In this document: positions 44,709-57,400 of the stretch, one piece after another
Layout of the letters: the number at the start of each line of letters is the position of its first letter
How positions within the stretch are numbered: the stretch's first letter is position 1
Source of the DNA: Symsagittifera roscoffensis
Taxonomy: Eukaryota > Xenacoelomorpha > Acoela > Convolutidae
Length of the DNA: 64,000 nucleotides
Direction of reading: 5' to 3'
NCBI RefSeq assembly: GCF_963678635.1
Contig: NC_087067.1
Span: forward strand, 32,154,401 to 32,218,400
The notes under the pieces: model-generated
What the model was told of the DNA's origin: nothing
The model's database searches: none
Seen by the model: only the letters and a program-made list of their open reading frames with translations
Program-made: the position numbers and the translations under genes

Positions 44709-47430
44709 TGGAGGGCTGCTTTGATCGATGGATGGCTGGATGGATGATTGGATCCAAAGATGTTTGGTTGGATGACTGAAGGACTGGCTGAATAAGTGGA
44801 TGAACAGCCAGATGATCGATGGCTGGCTACAATGAATTAAAAGATGAATTAAAAAAATGAATAAAAAGATGGCAGGATTGATGGAGGTCTATTTTGATAG
44901 GTGGAAGACTGATTCACTGGGCCAGATGGATCCTTCCTTCTGGTAAAGTGGATGACCCGCAGATGATTAATGGCTTGCTGAAATGGGTGAATCATTTTTG
45001 ATATTTTTGATAGATGGAAGACTAGTTGACTGGATCTACTGCTACTTTGATGGACGGATGGCAAGATGAATGAATTGCTGATTGGATTGATCAATCGATG
45101 AATAATTCTATGGTGGCTTGATGGATTGGATAAAGGGCTGGTTGGGTCGATTCATGGAAAATTGAGAGGAGCTATAGAGAGGGAGAGGTAGTTGAATACA
45201 TGGATGGCAGAAGAGATGAACAAATGGATAGCTAGATGGATAGTTGAATGGATGACTGCTTGCATTGCTGGGTTGCTCGAGTGATGGCTGATCTGATGGA
45301 TGGCCGTTTTGATGGATGGATGGGTATTTCAAGGAGTTTTATTGGGATAACCGGAGGACTGTTTGAATATATGGATGAACAGCCGTTTTATTGATAGCTG
45401 GTTTAGATGGCTGGATTGTTAGAAGATTGGTGGGGGTCTTTTTTGATAGATGGAAGAATTGTTGAATGGATGGATTGCTAGTTGGAAGGATAGATGACAA
45501 GATGAAAGGTTGGCTGATTGGATTGATCAACCGATGACTAGTTGTATGGTTGCTTGATGGATGGATAAATTGCCTGTTGGGTCGATTGATGGAAATATTG
45601 AGAGGAGCTAGAGAGGGCGAGAGTTAGTTGGGTTTATAGATGGCAGGAGAGATGAACATTTGGATAGCTAGATGTGTTGTTTAATGAACGAATGCTTGAA
45701 GGTGCTTGAAGGGTTGGGTTGCTTGAGTGATGGCTGATCTGAGGGATGCCTGTTTGGATGGATAGATGGGTGGTTCCAAGGATGCTTAGTTGGATGACCG
45801 TAGGATTGTTAGAATAAGGGGATCAACAGCCGGATTATTGATGACTGGCTTGGATGGTTGCAATGCTGGATGGATAAACAGAAAGCAGGTTTGGTGGAGG
45901 TCTGTATTTATAGATGGAAAAATTGTTGGCTGCTTAAATTGTTTGTTCGATGGACGGATAGCGAGTTGACTAGATGGTTGATTGGATTGATAAGTCGATG
46001 TTTAGTTGTATGATGGCTTTATCGATGGATGAAAGGCTGATTGAGTGGATGCATGGGAGTATTGAGAGGAGTTAGACAGGTAGAGAGGTAGTTGGACACA
46101 AAGATGGCAAGACAGATGAAAAGTGGATGGCTAGGTGAGTGGTTAAAAGCATGAATACGTGGAATTATGGGTTGCATGAGTGGTACCAGAATTGATGGAC
46201 GGCTGCTTTAATCGATGGATGGCCGGATGGATGAGTGGGTCCAAGGATGTTTGCTTGGATGACTGAAGGTTTGGTAGAATCAGTAGATGAAGAGCCAGAT
46301 GATTGATGGCTGGCTATGATGGATGGATTGTTTGATGAATGAAAAATTGAAGGATGTTTAAAAGGGCAGGATTGATTGAGGCCTAAATTGATAGATGGTC
46401 GACTGGTTGACTGGTTGGATTGACGGCCGGATGGATTATATCTTCCCTTCAAGTGAATGAATCGCGGATAAGTAATCGCTGGCTTAGATGGGTGCATCGT
46501 TTGCTGATTGAACAGATGGCAGGAATGATGAAGGCCAGTTTTTATAGATTGAAGACTGGTTGACTGGATCGACTGCTAGTTGGAAGGACGGATGGCAAGA
46601 CGAAGGGATAGCTGATTGAGTTGATCAATCGATGAGTAGTTGTATGGTGGCTTGATGATTGGATAAACTGTCGGTTGGATGGATGCGTGGGAATATTGAG
46701 AGCAGCTAGACAACCGGAGGCGTGGTTGGATACAAAGATGGCAGGAGAGACGAAAAATTGGGCAGCTAGTTGGTTGGTTGAGTAGATGACTGCTTGGAGT
46801 GATGGGTTGCTTGAGTGATGACTGATTTGATGGATGGCCGTTTTGATAGATGAATGGGTGGTTTTGAGGATGATTGGTTGAATGATAAGAGGGTTGATTG
46901 AATAAATGGATGAACAGCCGGATTATCGATGGCTGGCTTAGATGGTTGAATTGTCAAATAGATAAAAAAAAGGCAGGTTTGGTGCAGGTCATTTTTGATA
47001 GATCGAAGACTGGTTGATTGGATGGATTGCTAATTGGATGGACCGATGGCAAGGTAAAAGGATGACTGATTGGATTGATCAGCCGACGACTAATTGTATG
47101 CTGATTGATTACTAGATTGATTGAGGACTCAATGCATAGCGAGATGGGTAAACGACTAGCCGAATGGATGACCAATTGGGTGAATGGCTGAATTGAGAGT
47201 GGAATTTATTAAGGTATTTATGGTCAGGAGCATAGATAGCTGGTGGGATGGTTGACTGGACAGATGAGTTCTTTGGCGGAGAGATGGCTGGTTGCATTGG
47301 TTGCTAGATCGACAGTGGACGGCTGCATGGTTGCCTGATGGGATGCAAAACTGGCTGCATGGATGGATGGGGAACGGGTGGTTATCTAGATGAATGGATA
47401 TCTAGATCTTTTATCTAGGTCCAAAAAGAT
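44709..47430. repeat. GATGGATG-type satellite, right flank
   Basis: It continues the array of 1-765. Phrases such as ATTGAGAGGAGCTAGAGAGG recur near 45150, 45597, 46055 and 46697, giving irregular units of about 440-640 bases built from GATG/GATTG words. Pro/Ser/His-rich minus-strand frames in it are composition artefacts. No gene is supported. Confidence 0.85.
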
Positions 47431-50400
47431 TAACTTATGTTGGTTTGAATTAGAAAATTTTCTTAAACAGACTTTTTGCTTACCTGAATCTGCATTATCA
47501 ACCTATTTAAAGCCAAATGTAGTAAAAAATATTAAGCTCATGCACAAAATTGAACTTTGATTCATTGAAATTGTAATCCAATGACGGATCTGTTTAAACT
47601 TGGTGACTTGTGTAAGGAAATTCAAGCTCTGATCATTATGTAAGAAAACTACTAAAAGAGATTAAAAGTTGAAAAAATTAAAAATAACACAAATTAGAAC
47701 TTTATATCAAATCGGAAGATGTATATATACAAAATACACACCTAGTCAGGTTTACGTCACCAAAAATCGGTTGCACATCGATATATTAGATCAATCGTTA
47801 GGTCGCAGATTTCAATTGAAGAGGTGGTATCAAAATGCAATCGCAAAATCAGTAGACTGAAAACGATTTTGATCTAACAGGTGTTCAGTTTCATCCAAAT
47901 TTTATCTGCCATCAGGGTAGTGACGCAGTTTTTAAACTATGAGTTTAAACTACGTCTCTATTCTCCAAAAACTTCATTATTTGATACAGTTATCGATGAG
48001 ATTAGAAAACGTCTCTAATATCCAATAATTCAAACTTCTTCAAGACTTCGAAAACAACTCATCATCAACTGCCCAAACACTTTTTGTTCAGTCTCCGGGC
48101 TGTTGCCTGGCAAACTCAATAAGAGCCCACATGCCATAAAAAGCCTGTTGATGTACTGAAAATTAAATTACATTTATTCCTTAATCCGGGTATCAAGAAA
48201 ACAAGGCAGTTAGAAAGATTGTTTTTTCACGATGTTGGAATTCTTGCACTAGCTTCTTTTCGAAACTCTATTCTTGTGAGGGTTCAGTTGTGGATCAGAA
48301 GTCTGCAAATTGTAATAAAGCGTATAGCTTGGAGGTGAATATTCAAAAAAAATTTATACTTTTTCATAAGTTAGCGTTTTCATGCATTGATTGTTCATAC
48401 GTGCTTCAACTGTTCAAAGTTAGGACTGAAGGAAACAAAAAAAAACAAAATTAATTTCAATGAATAATTATATATAAAACTTAATTTTCACGTATCGTGA
48501 AGTGTTCCCTTGAAAATTTCCAAAAAATTCAGTCTAAAGTAATGACTGCAGCGGTATTTGACTTAGGCGAGCCCTTTTGTGCTGATTACTAGATCTAAAA
48601 ACTGCGTTATCAGAGCAGATGATTGAAAGCTCATGCATCGGAAAAAAATCTTTTCAGAGAAGGTACGAAAGTTGACGTAAAAAAGATGAAAAATATCCTG
48701 GCTTGCTAGGCTTTGAAAGTGCAAGTTTAAATAATGTACGTATTCGGTCTGAATATGAATTCAAGAGTTGAAACTAAAGTCATAATTACGAGTTCAATGT
48801 ACTATAATCTAATAACCAGTTAGCGAATGCATTAAATTTCTCTCTTTATGAAGAGTTGTTTAGCCAGAGAAAAAGGTTTTTTTTTTCTCGTAACAAACAC
48901 CTCTGAGCGAATGAGAATCATTTACAATTATAACTGTTCTTCTATAATTTAATTTTGACTGAAGTGTTAAGGAAAACACATACAAACGGATGATGCATAT
49001 TGAAAGCTTCAAGTGCTTAATCTAACTTGAAGTTAATGGAACAAATAAGTCCAATTGCAAATTTTAGGAATTTTGAGCAATCATTAAATTTGCTTAAAAA
49101 TTTTAATGCAACCTAAGGATTTGTTTCAAATTAGACAGTTAATTTCCCAATTTTAAACGCTCATGAAAATTGATATACATATTTATTATCTCTAAGTCTT
49201 TCTTTTATGCAGACATATTTGCATAATTTAGATTGTTAGAGGACTTATTTGCAAGTAATCAGCTTTGGAGTCAAAATTGATTGTTTTATGGATGTTCTAC
49301 TGTCAATTTCGCTTTTCAGTTTTCTTTTATGCAAAAGAAAAAATTTTTTTACCAGCTGGAAGTGACAGTTTTGAAATCTTAAGTTTAAACTACGACGTCT
49401 CTTTTCTTCCAATACTTCAAAATTCGACGCAAATTTTGATTAGGTTACAATACGTCTCGAATATCCAAATATTTCTCAAATGATTTCGAAAGAAGTTTGT
49501 TCTCAACTGTCCAAAGCGTTTTTTGTTCAATTTCTTGCTGACTGCCTGGCAAACCCAAAACAATTTAACTTCGATATCTTGGGAACAAAGACATAGTAAA
49601 GATTTTCAAAAATCTAAATTTATGCAAAAAATAGCATACCTACACACTAGAGAACCTGTTCTAGATTCAGCTATAAATAGGGTTAGAAAAGAATTACAAT
49701 GTATATTTATTATTACATCATTTGTAATAGGTTGGTTGTTGATGATGTAGTATGAAATAAATCGTAGTCATCACTTAATCCATGTACCAAGACAGTTAGA
49801 AAGAATTTTATTCACGATGCCGAAAGCCTTACAATCGTTCCACCAATAAACTCATTCTTAGTGACCGCTCCTCAATTTGTGCTAAACAAAATCTTTACTT
49901 ACAAGCTGGAAGCTTTCAGTGCATAATAAAACTAATGGAAAAATCACAAGTTGACTTAATCAATTAAGATATCATTTAAATTGAAACTTTTCTTTTCTGA
50001 TTTTGCTTCAATTCCTTTTCTACGGATAATTATGCGCAATTTAGACTTTAAGAGGACTTTTTCGCAAGTCACCTCTTCGGGTGTCAAAATTATTTTTGTG
50101 GTATAATTTTGCCCTCAACTTTATTTCTTCTGAGTTTTTGTATGCAAACGGTCAATTGTAACTATTCTTACATAATCGATCCTGTGTACTTCCTCAATTT
50201 CAAGCAGTTTAATTTTAGTTTTTTTTCATCCGGTTGTTCTATTTCAGATCTAGTAGCTTGTTCAGTATACAACGCACTGACATTTATGAGTGATCAAAAC
50301 AATCCAACTCAATTAATTATATCATCAGAATTTGGCGACTTCAAGTTCACTGAATTTTATTAGAAAAACAATTTAAATATTAAATTTCATGATTCGTGTT

Positions 50401-51122
50401 TCTACCAGGAATATGAAAAAAGTAATTTTTTTTCGACATTTTTGACTTATTTTTTTCCGTCTTTGCGTCTTCCATTTGCTAGCTTGCAATGCTATGAGTG
50501 CTGAACAGCAAGTGGTGCAAGGCTCTGCTTCACCACTTTGTATGACATCACCTTTCACACGATATGAGCTGTCTTTGAAGTAGCTACAGTTTCGATTCCA
50601 AACCATTTCGTCATAAGAATGGACAGTACGTCTCTGATAGTAAGCCAGCTCTTGAACTTAAATTTATTATGAGCCAAACTATCATTTATTATGAGCCAAA
50701 CTGATTCACTCATTCTATATTAACAAGTCGTAAAACTGAAAAGTCTAAGCTCCGATTTGATGTTTGCTGATTGCAAAAATAGTTACGCTCCAAAAGAATC
50801 AAAACGTTTCATCAGTTTAACTGCCCATCATTGGATATCATCGATATTGCAGTTTAACAGAAATGACAAATCTAAAAGACATTTGGCAACAAGTTTATGG
50901 ACCGAAGAAAACCCCAAAAACAACAAGACTTTTTTCATTAATTAACACTTATTTCAAAAGATAATATCAACCAACTGAAGGACCGCAGCTGATAAATGTT
51001 CTTAATATACTGTTATGTTTTTCCTTTTTCTAAAGGTAGGAAGAAAAATATTTGCTGCAAGCCTTCAAACAAAGAAAAAATTAGTTCAATGTTCCGAGTT
51101 TCAGAATTTTGTATTTGGTAGT
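47431..51122. other. Intergenic DNA downstream of zfr, source of captured segment
   Basis: It is AT-rich DNA without a convincing gene. From 47809 to 51200 it is the host counterpart of 34482-37948. It holds a diverged internal repeat: the GTTTAAACTACG...GACTGCCTGGCAAAC stretch near 47945-48115 resembles 49385-49555, and GTATCAAGAAAACAAGGCAGTTAGAAAG near 48189 resembles 49781. This suggests an old dispersed repeat. The first 380 bases, 47431-47808, have no recognised feature. Confidence 0.6.
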
Positions 51123-51128
51123 TTTATT
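51123..51128 (-). terminator. zfr: zfr poly(A) signal
   Basis: AATAAA on the minus strand lies about 5 bases after the stop codon, implying a very short 3' UTR. It is preserved in the captured copy near 37868. Confidence 0.6.
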
Positions 51129-51133
51129 GCTAT

Positions 51134-51415
51134 TTATGACTGCGCCGCCTGTGTACACTCCTTTTTAGCGGGAGGAGGTTGAGGGTTTCCGTCTTTTTTC
51201 TCCGCAGTGACCAGATGGTCTGCTACGGACTCAGATTCCACAGTATTGCCGGATGATTTCCCGGCGGCAGCACTGTGCTTTTCTGTAGTCTCTTCTATGT
51301 CCCCAGCCAATTCATGTTCGACCACCTTGCGTTTTTTGTCCGTCGTTCCGAGTATTTTATCAGTTTGACCTAGAGCTATCAGCCGGAGAGCATGCTGAGA
51401 ACTGGTTGTAATGTC
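51134..51415 (-). CDS. zfr: zfr last exon
   Basis: The acceptor TTTAG precedes GACATTACAACC at 51415. It encodes the last DZF helix (SSQHALRLIALGQTDKILG) and a charged, disordered tail ending PPPAKKECTQAAQS. The stop is TAA at 51134-51136. The tail from about 51200 on was copied into the giant element. Confidence 0.88.
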   Translation of the reverse strand, partial: DITTSSQHALRLIALGQTDKILGTTDKKRKVVEHELAGDIEETTEKHSAAAGKSSGNTVESESVADHLVTAEKKDGNPQPPPAKKECTQAAQS

Positions 51416-54400
51416 CTAAAAAATATTAACTGCTATTTTGACAGAGGGCGGTACGCCAGCAAGCAAGGTAATGTAGAAAAAGATCTGAGTGCTACACTCA
51501 TAGCTGAACTGACCTGACAATCTTGCAGCTTGACAACCCTGGCTGCATTAGAGTTTGACTTTTCACATGGATCAAGCACTCCCGCCTCTCCTGGAAGCAG
51601 AAGACCAGAAGCGATGATTTCAAAGAACCGACGCAACAACTCGGCGGGACCCATCTGATGTGCCACAGTTCGTAATGCCTTGTCGCAAATGAGTTCCATG
51701 ATGTAGCACGGGAACGAGTTCCAAGTGGGGATCCTGCGACAGAGATCTCGTAGAATACGGACGACTAGACAGAGTGTCGGCTGGCTTTTGCACTTGAGGT
51801 CGAACCACTTGGCTCTTCGAGTGTCGGCTAAAGATGCCGCGCATTTAGCCTGGTCCAGAATTCTCTCATGGCCATTATTGCCGTCCAAAGTATCTGGTTC
51901 TCGCATTTCGGGAGAAGTGATGTGAACTGTACATTGCAGCGCACTCTCGCTCTTGCTTTTCACTGTTATCCAAGCATTTTTGGCGCTCCAAGACACAAGG
52001 AATGTCTCATCAGTGATCAACTCCTCCAGCTTATCGTTGAGCACGTGACATACATTCGCAGCCAGTACTTCAGTTGGCTTCTTGTCACATAAGACCACAA
52101 GCTCTAATTGTTTCTCTCCTTTTAGGAGGATGTTTTTGGCCAGATACCCCACACGCATTACGCCCTTCAACTCTTTCGTTTTGTGCTCGTGGTCAGCTGC
52201 TAGTTTTTCTGCTACTGCTTTCAGACAAGTCTCTATGTTCATGAGGAAACTGTCCGCCACCTGAACAGAACGACTCAACATGCGCCACAGCCAAACTGAC
52301 AACTTCATATGACGACACTTCTACAGTACTGATTTAAATTATCCGGACAAAACGAACAAAATTTGAATTTCAAACGCGTTTTTCCCAAATTTGGTTAATA
52401 TTAGACTTCTTATCAATTGACAAAGTAGTTTCAGCGTAATTTTTGATTAATTGAAAAAAGCCGAAATCACCAATTTTTGGGTTAAGTTTTTGGTTGAGAT
52501 TTTCGGAGAAAAAATGCACCATATTAGTTCTGATTGATTTCTAAGCAACTTTTGTTCTCTTCACGTTTTGTCTAATATTAACCAAATTTGGGAAAAACGC
52601 GTTTGAAATTTCAAATTTTGTTCGTTTTGTCCGGATAATTTAAATCAGTACTGTAAAAGTGTCCTGATATGAAGAGAACAAAAGAGAACTAATATGGTGC
52701 AATTTTCTCAACCAAAAACTTCATCCAAAAATGGGTCATTTTGGCTTTTTACAATTAATCAAAAATTACGCTGAAGCTACTTTGTCAATTGATAACAAAT
52801 ATATATCACAAGAAGCCTCTTACACAGCCCAACCAAATCCCAGAAGAGTTAAATATCCAAAATCCTGTATAAGAGAAAATATTTTTGCTAGATAGTTGTG
52901 GTAAGGTGATGTAATGATGTAAGCTCAATTGAAAAAGATATTGTTTCAAGAGTTAATTCTAATCCGAAACTTAGTTTTCTCAATCATTAGACAGTTCCGT
53001 GAACCAGCTCATTTTGTCGTATCATCGTACGCAGAGCCAACGTAAAACTAAGGTCTATTCAGTGATCAACACTGAATGACCTTGACTTCAGTTTAACAAA
53101 ATATATAATTACAGATAACGATATGCGTCCCAAGGTTAATGTGCAGCGAGGTTAACATGATTACTGCACATGCAGTATGTGCTGTACCACACTCCCCTTG
53201 GGATAAATAAATTTTATATAGTATACTTACAAAATTTAAAATAACTATGAGTTTTAGTACTCAGTTTAATCAGTTTTGAACAGAGTTTTGTTCACCTGCA
53301 GGTGCCCTCGCATTTCAATTTTCCTCTGGTCTGTTTTGTTCCTCTGCCAAATTGTCATAAGAATTTAGTGGGACCCGCCATGCAGCATTCCAGGTTTTCG
53401 TAATATCCAGTGCCTCGCTTCCAAATTTTCGTCGAAAAAGATGTTTTTCAAGCAATCCTATTTTCGTTTCCACTGGCTTGTTTACATCAGTTTTAAACGT
53501 TGCCAGTTTAATCCTGTACGCCTCCAGTGCCGCCTTATTGAGGTCTGTTATATCATGTTGTGAAGTAATGAGTTTGACTGAGTGTTTTACAGGACTTCCA
53601 TATCGACTGGGACCTTTGTTTTTTGTCTGCCTTTCGCTGCGTCTCACTGTTATGTCGCTTTCGTCTGATTCGTCTTAGAATCCCGGGGGTGCGTTGTTGC
53701 CTTCATCGCCGCTCGTAACCACAGTTTTTAAAATATTTAATATTTTCTGCAGCTTTCTGCGCTCCCCTTGTTAGGACCTGGTCGCCTAACAGATTCCAGT
53801 CCTCTGTGATTAGGTCGCGACTTTGGAATATTTCCAGTATTTTTTCCGCTGGTGTATTTCGAGTGATTTCTTTGCTTTTATCTTTCATCTCCTTCCTTCG
53901 GGTGGACGTGTTCAACGTATAAGTTTTCGCCGGAGATGAGTTTGTTTGTTTCTTCTTGTTCGTCTGTTTTGTCTTTCTGACTTACTGCTGCTGCAGCTTT
54001 TTGTTTTCTCGCCTCTTGACACGTTAGTTTTTTGTCCTTTTTCGGGCTCCTTTTGTTTCCGAGCTACTCGCATTTCCCAACACTGGACCTCCGTTTAACT
54101 CTATGTCTTTAGATGTTACATTTTGTTGGCTATCTTGGTATAGCGCCGCTGCATTCTCCATTTCCGAGCTCTCCTGGATTTCAGTCATTTCTTCCGAGTC
54201 ACTGTTTGTTTCTCTTGTTCCGCCGTCTATTTTCTTTGTTTTTGATTTGGGTTCGTCTCCATGAGGGCTTCTTCTAGATTGATCTTTTTTCGGGCTTTTG
54301 TCTCTGAAGTCACTGGTGTCAATTTTTGATTCGGCGATATCGCTCTTTCTGTAGATTGCCCCCGCAGCTGTTTTTACTGTGTGTGGAGTTTCCGATCGCA

Positions 54401-57400
54401 CTTTTCGCTTTAAAGGGTTTGTTAGAGCCTTCCCGCTCTTACTGCCCTCGTCTACCTCAGTAGGTTTGGTGATCTTTGGTCGTCCTCTTCTGGCTTGTTC
54501 TCGATGAAGCCGTAAACCACGAGCATAGGAGCTCTTTTCTTAAATCTGGGTTGATTGTGCTCGTCTCGTCGACTATCCGTTTTATATCGTTAGCCGATGT
54601 GTCCCTCCTGGTCGCATTCCATCGAGCGTTTGCTTCTAGCAGTGTCTTTAGAGCTTTTGCCCGGTCTCTGTCCTTTACTGACTCTACTTCTGATTTGAAT
54701 AGAGTACTAACCTCTCTACTGCTTTGCCCTTTTCTCACGATTTTGACGTTGTCCCTTGACTGATTTATCCGGCTTTTTAGTTTTGAGGCAAGGAGGGCTG
54801 ATCGCTTCAGGTGTTCCTTATCTAAACGATCAAAGTTTTTAATGAACTTATCCCTTAAGATTTTGAACTCGGTTTTTGGAAGTCGTCCGAAATGAGCTTC
54901 GAATGGGGAGCATTTAATCGTTTTTTGTTTGCTCCACCGAGGATCTCGAACTATCGTGCTAAGAGCAAGTTTTATTGATGTGACATTTGCATCCAATAAC
55001 ATAACTCCCAGTCTTCGTTTTATGGTTCGTTCGACCAGACCATATCTCCTGTGGTCCCCTACTGGGCAGAATTTTTGATCAATATTATGTTCGGAACAGA
55101 ACTTTTTCATCGTTTTGCCTTTAAATCCCGAGAACTGGCCGGTTCTTATTTATTCCGGTATTCCGTGTGTATCAATATAATTACGTAGAAATTTCACCGA
55201 CGAATTGCCCCCAGTCGAATTGTGACTTCTACCGACAGGAATTTTGTATATCTATCTATGGCTGTAAGTAGGTAAATTTTCTTCCTCTTCTTATCTTCTA
55301 AGGGACCCGCATAATCTAATTGCAACTCTTGCCCCGGCTGCGTAAGCAGTGGAAGGGTTTTGACGCATTTTTTGGTACAATATATATTTAACATTCTTAC
55401 CATAGCGGGTACAGCTTCTACATTCCTCTGCCATACTCACAATATCTTTAAGCATGTGTGGCCACCACAGGTATCTAGATACGTCCAGCATGGCTTCCTG
55501 TCCTGGTTGGCCTCAATGGATTCTTTTCAAGACTGCATGACTTCTACCGACAGGAATTTTGTATATCTATCTATGGCTGTAACTAGGTAAATTTTCTTCC
55601 TCTTCTTATCTTCTAAGGGACCCACATAATCTAATTGCAACTCTTGCCCCGGCTGCGTAAGCAGTGGAAGGGTTTTGACGCATTTTTTGGTATAATATAT
55701 ATTTAACATTCTTACCATAGCGGGTACAGCTTCTAAATTCCTCTGCCATACTCACAATATCTTTAAGCATGTGTGGCCACCACAGGTGTCTAGATACGTC
55801 CAGCATGGCTTCCTGTCCTGGTTGGCCTCAATGGATTCTTTTCAAGACTGCATGACGTAGTTGTCCTGCGACGGCTAGTCGCCCGTCTACGAGGATGCAG
55901 TCGTCTACAACGGACATTTGGTGCCAGAGCGAATTCGTATACGGCCCCATCATTTCAAATGTGTGACGATCTTTTCGTTCTATCACCCTCCTCAGCCTGT
56001 CCGTCCATCCATGTATCCTCCGTTGTTAGTTCAGCAAGGAGATTTCGGTCAAAGAGCTTTGACAAGTTGAACGGATTGTTGTCTTCTATATGTTCTGTTT
56101 GCCGAAATTCGTCTTTTCTTGATTTTCTATCAATTTTTCGTCCCCCAACTAGGCTAATTTCTGGGCTTGTTGTCGGGCTATCAGCCGTAAGATCCACTTC
56201 TATAATCCTCGAGTCGTTCTTTTCGGGTATGTTCGCTTTTGGGCTGGACATTTCTGTTGACGCTTCTAGCTCCAGTAAATTTACAGGTATTACTCTGTCT
56301 GCTCGTTCTGATCCTACAAAATCCCAGAAGGCCATAAGCTTTTTGGGTTCTGAATAAGTTGAGGTTGATTGCCCCGTTTCCTTTCTCTGATTTATGATAT
56401 CCACAAAATGAATGGCGGAAAGTGGATATCATGTCTTCTACCGAACTGTCAGATTCGTGCCCTCGTTGTACTGTTCTTGTTTTTCTGTACGTCGTTTCAG
56501 TCACCTGTTCGAGCATCTGGTCTGTATTCTTTTCGCGCTCCATTATTTTTACGGTCTTTTTCGGTTTTTTTCCATTCTACTTTTTCTGTTTTGACAATGT
56601 TTGTTTTTGTATTTTTGCAATTGTTTCGAGTGTCAACCGACTGTTCACAATGAGATAGCTTGCTTAAAGTGTTTTGCTCACAATTTGAGAGACGTGAGTT
56701 TTGACGTTATTCGTTCCGATCGAGCCCTGTTCGTTTTTGAACAGTACGGTTGCTAAAGCAACAGTGGGATGGCGTGTCTTTTAATTTATCCAGCGTATCT
56801 CTCAATCCAGAATGTTCTAGAATGTTTTCGTTCTGAATTGTGTTTACTGTATCGTTTAGCCGACTGCTTAAGCAATCGAGTGCTTTATGAAAACGTTCGA
56901 TCGACGCTACAACGAATTTTTTATCTAAATATGACTCCGGCCACGGTTCGCCGTTTGGGTCTCTTGACAGACAATCAACAATCCCCATGTCTTTACCTGG
57001 TATGTGTACCACTTTAAATTGATAGGGTAACAACCGGTCTATCCACCTAGTTAGTCTAGATTGGTCCGTTTTGTCACATATGTTCTCCTAGTGCTGATGT
57101 AAGGGCTTTGTGATCTGTCGCTAATATGAATTCTTTTCCTAGTAAATAGTGTTCAAATCTATCTACCGACCATACTACTGCGAGCAGTTCTAACTCGTTT
57201 GTCGAGAGCTTTTTCTCTTGGGTGTTAAGATAACGTGATGCGAACGCAATAGGTACCCATTCTTTATCATCTGTTTTCTGCTCTAGAGTTGCACCGAGAC
57301 CGCTGTGACTTGCGTCACATTTTACCCGAGTATCCTTTTTGGGGTCATAATAGTGAATTTGTGCTATCCTTGCCATCACCTTTTTTATGTCTTCGAAAAT

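Noticed and set aside
52320-52321. Splice acceptor TGTAG at 52321 for the zfr DZF exon
   Set aside because: It would add about 20 residues of no ZFR similarity; the acceptor at 52261 joins cleanly after MELK in phase 0.
56369-56658. Plus-strand frames over the intronic gypsy (also 54476-54763, 55959-56357)
   Set aside because: They are reverse-strand shadows of the gag-pol coding region.
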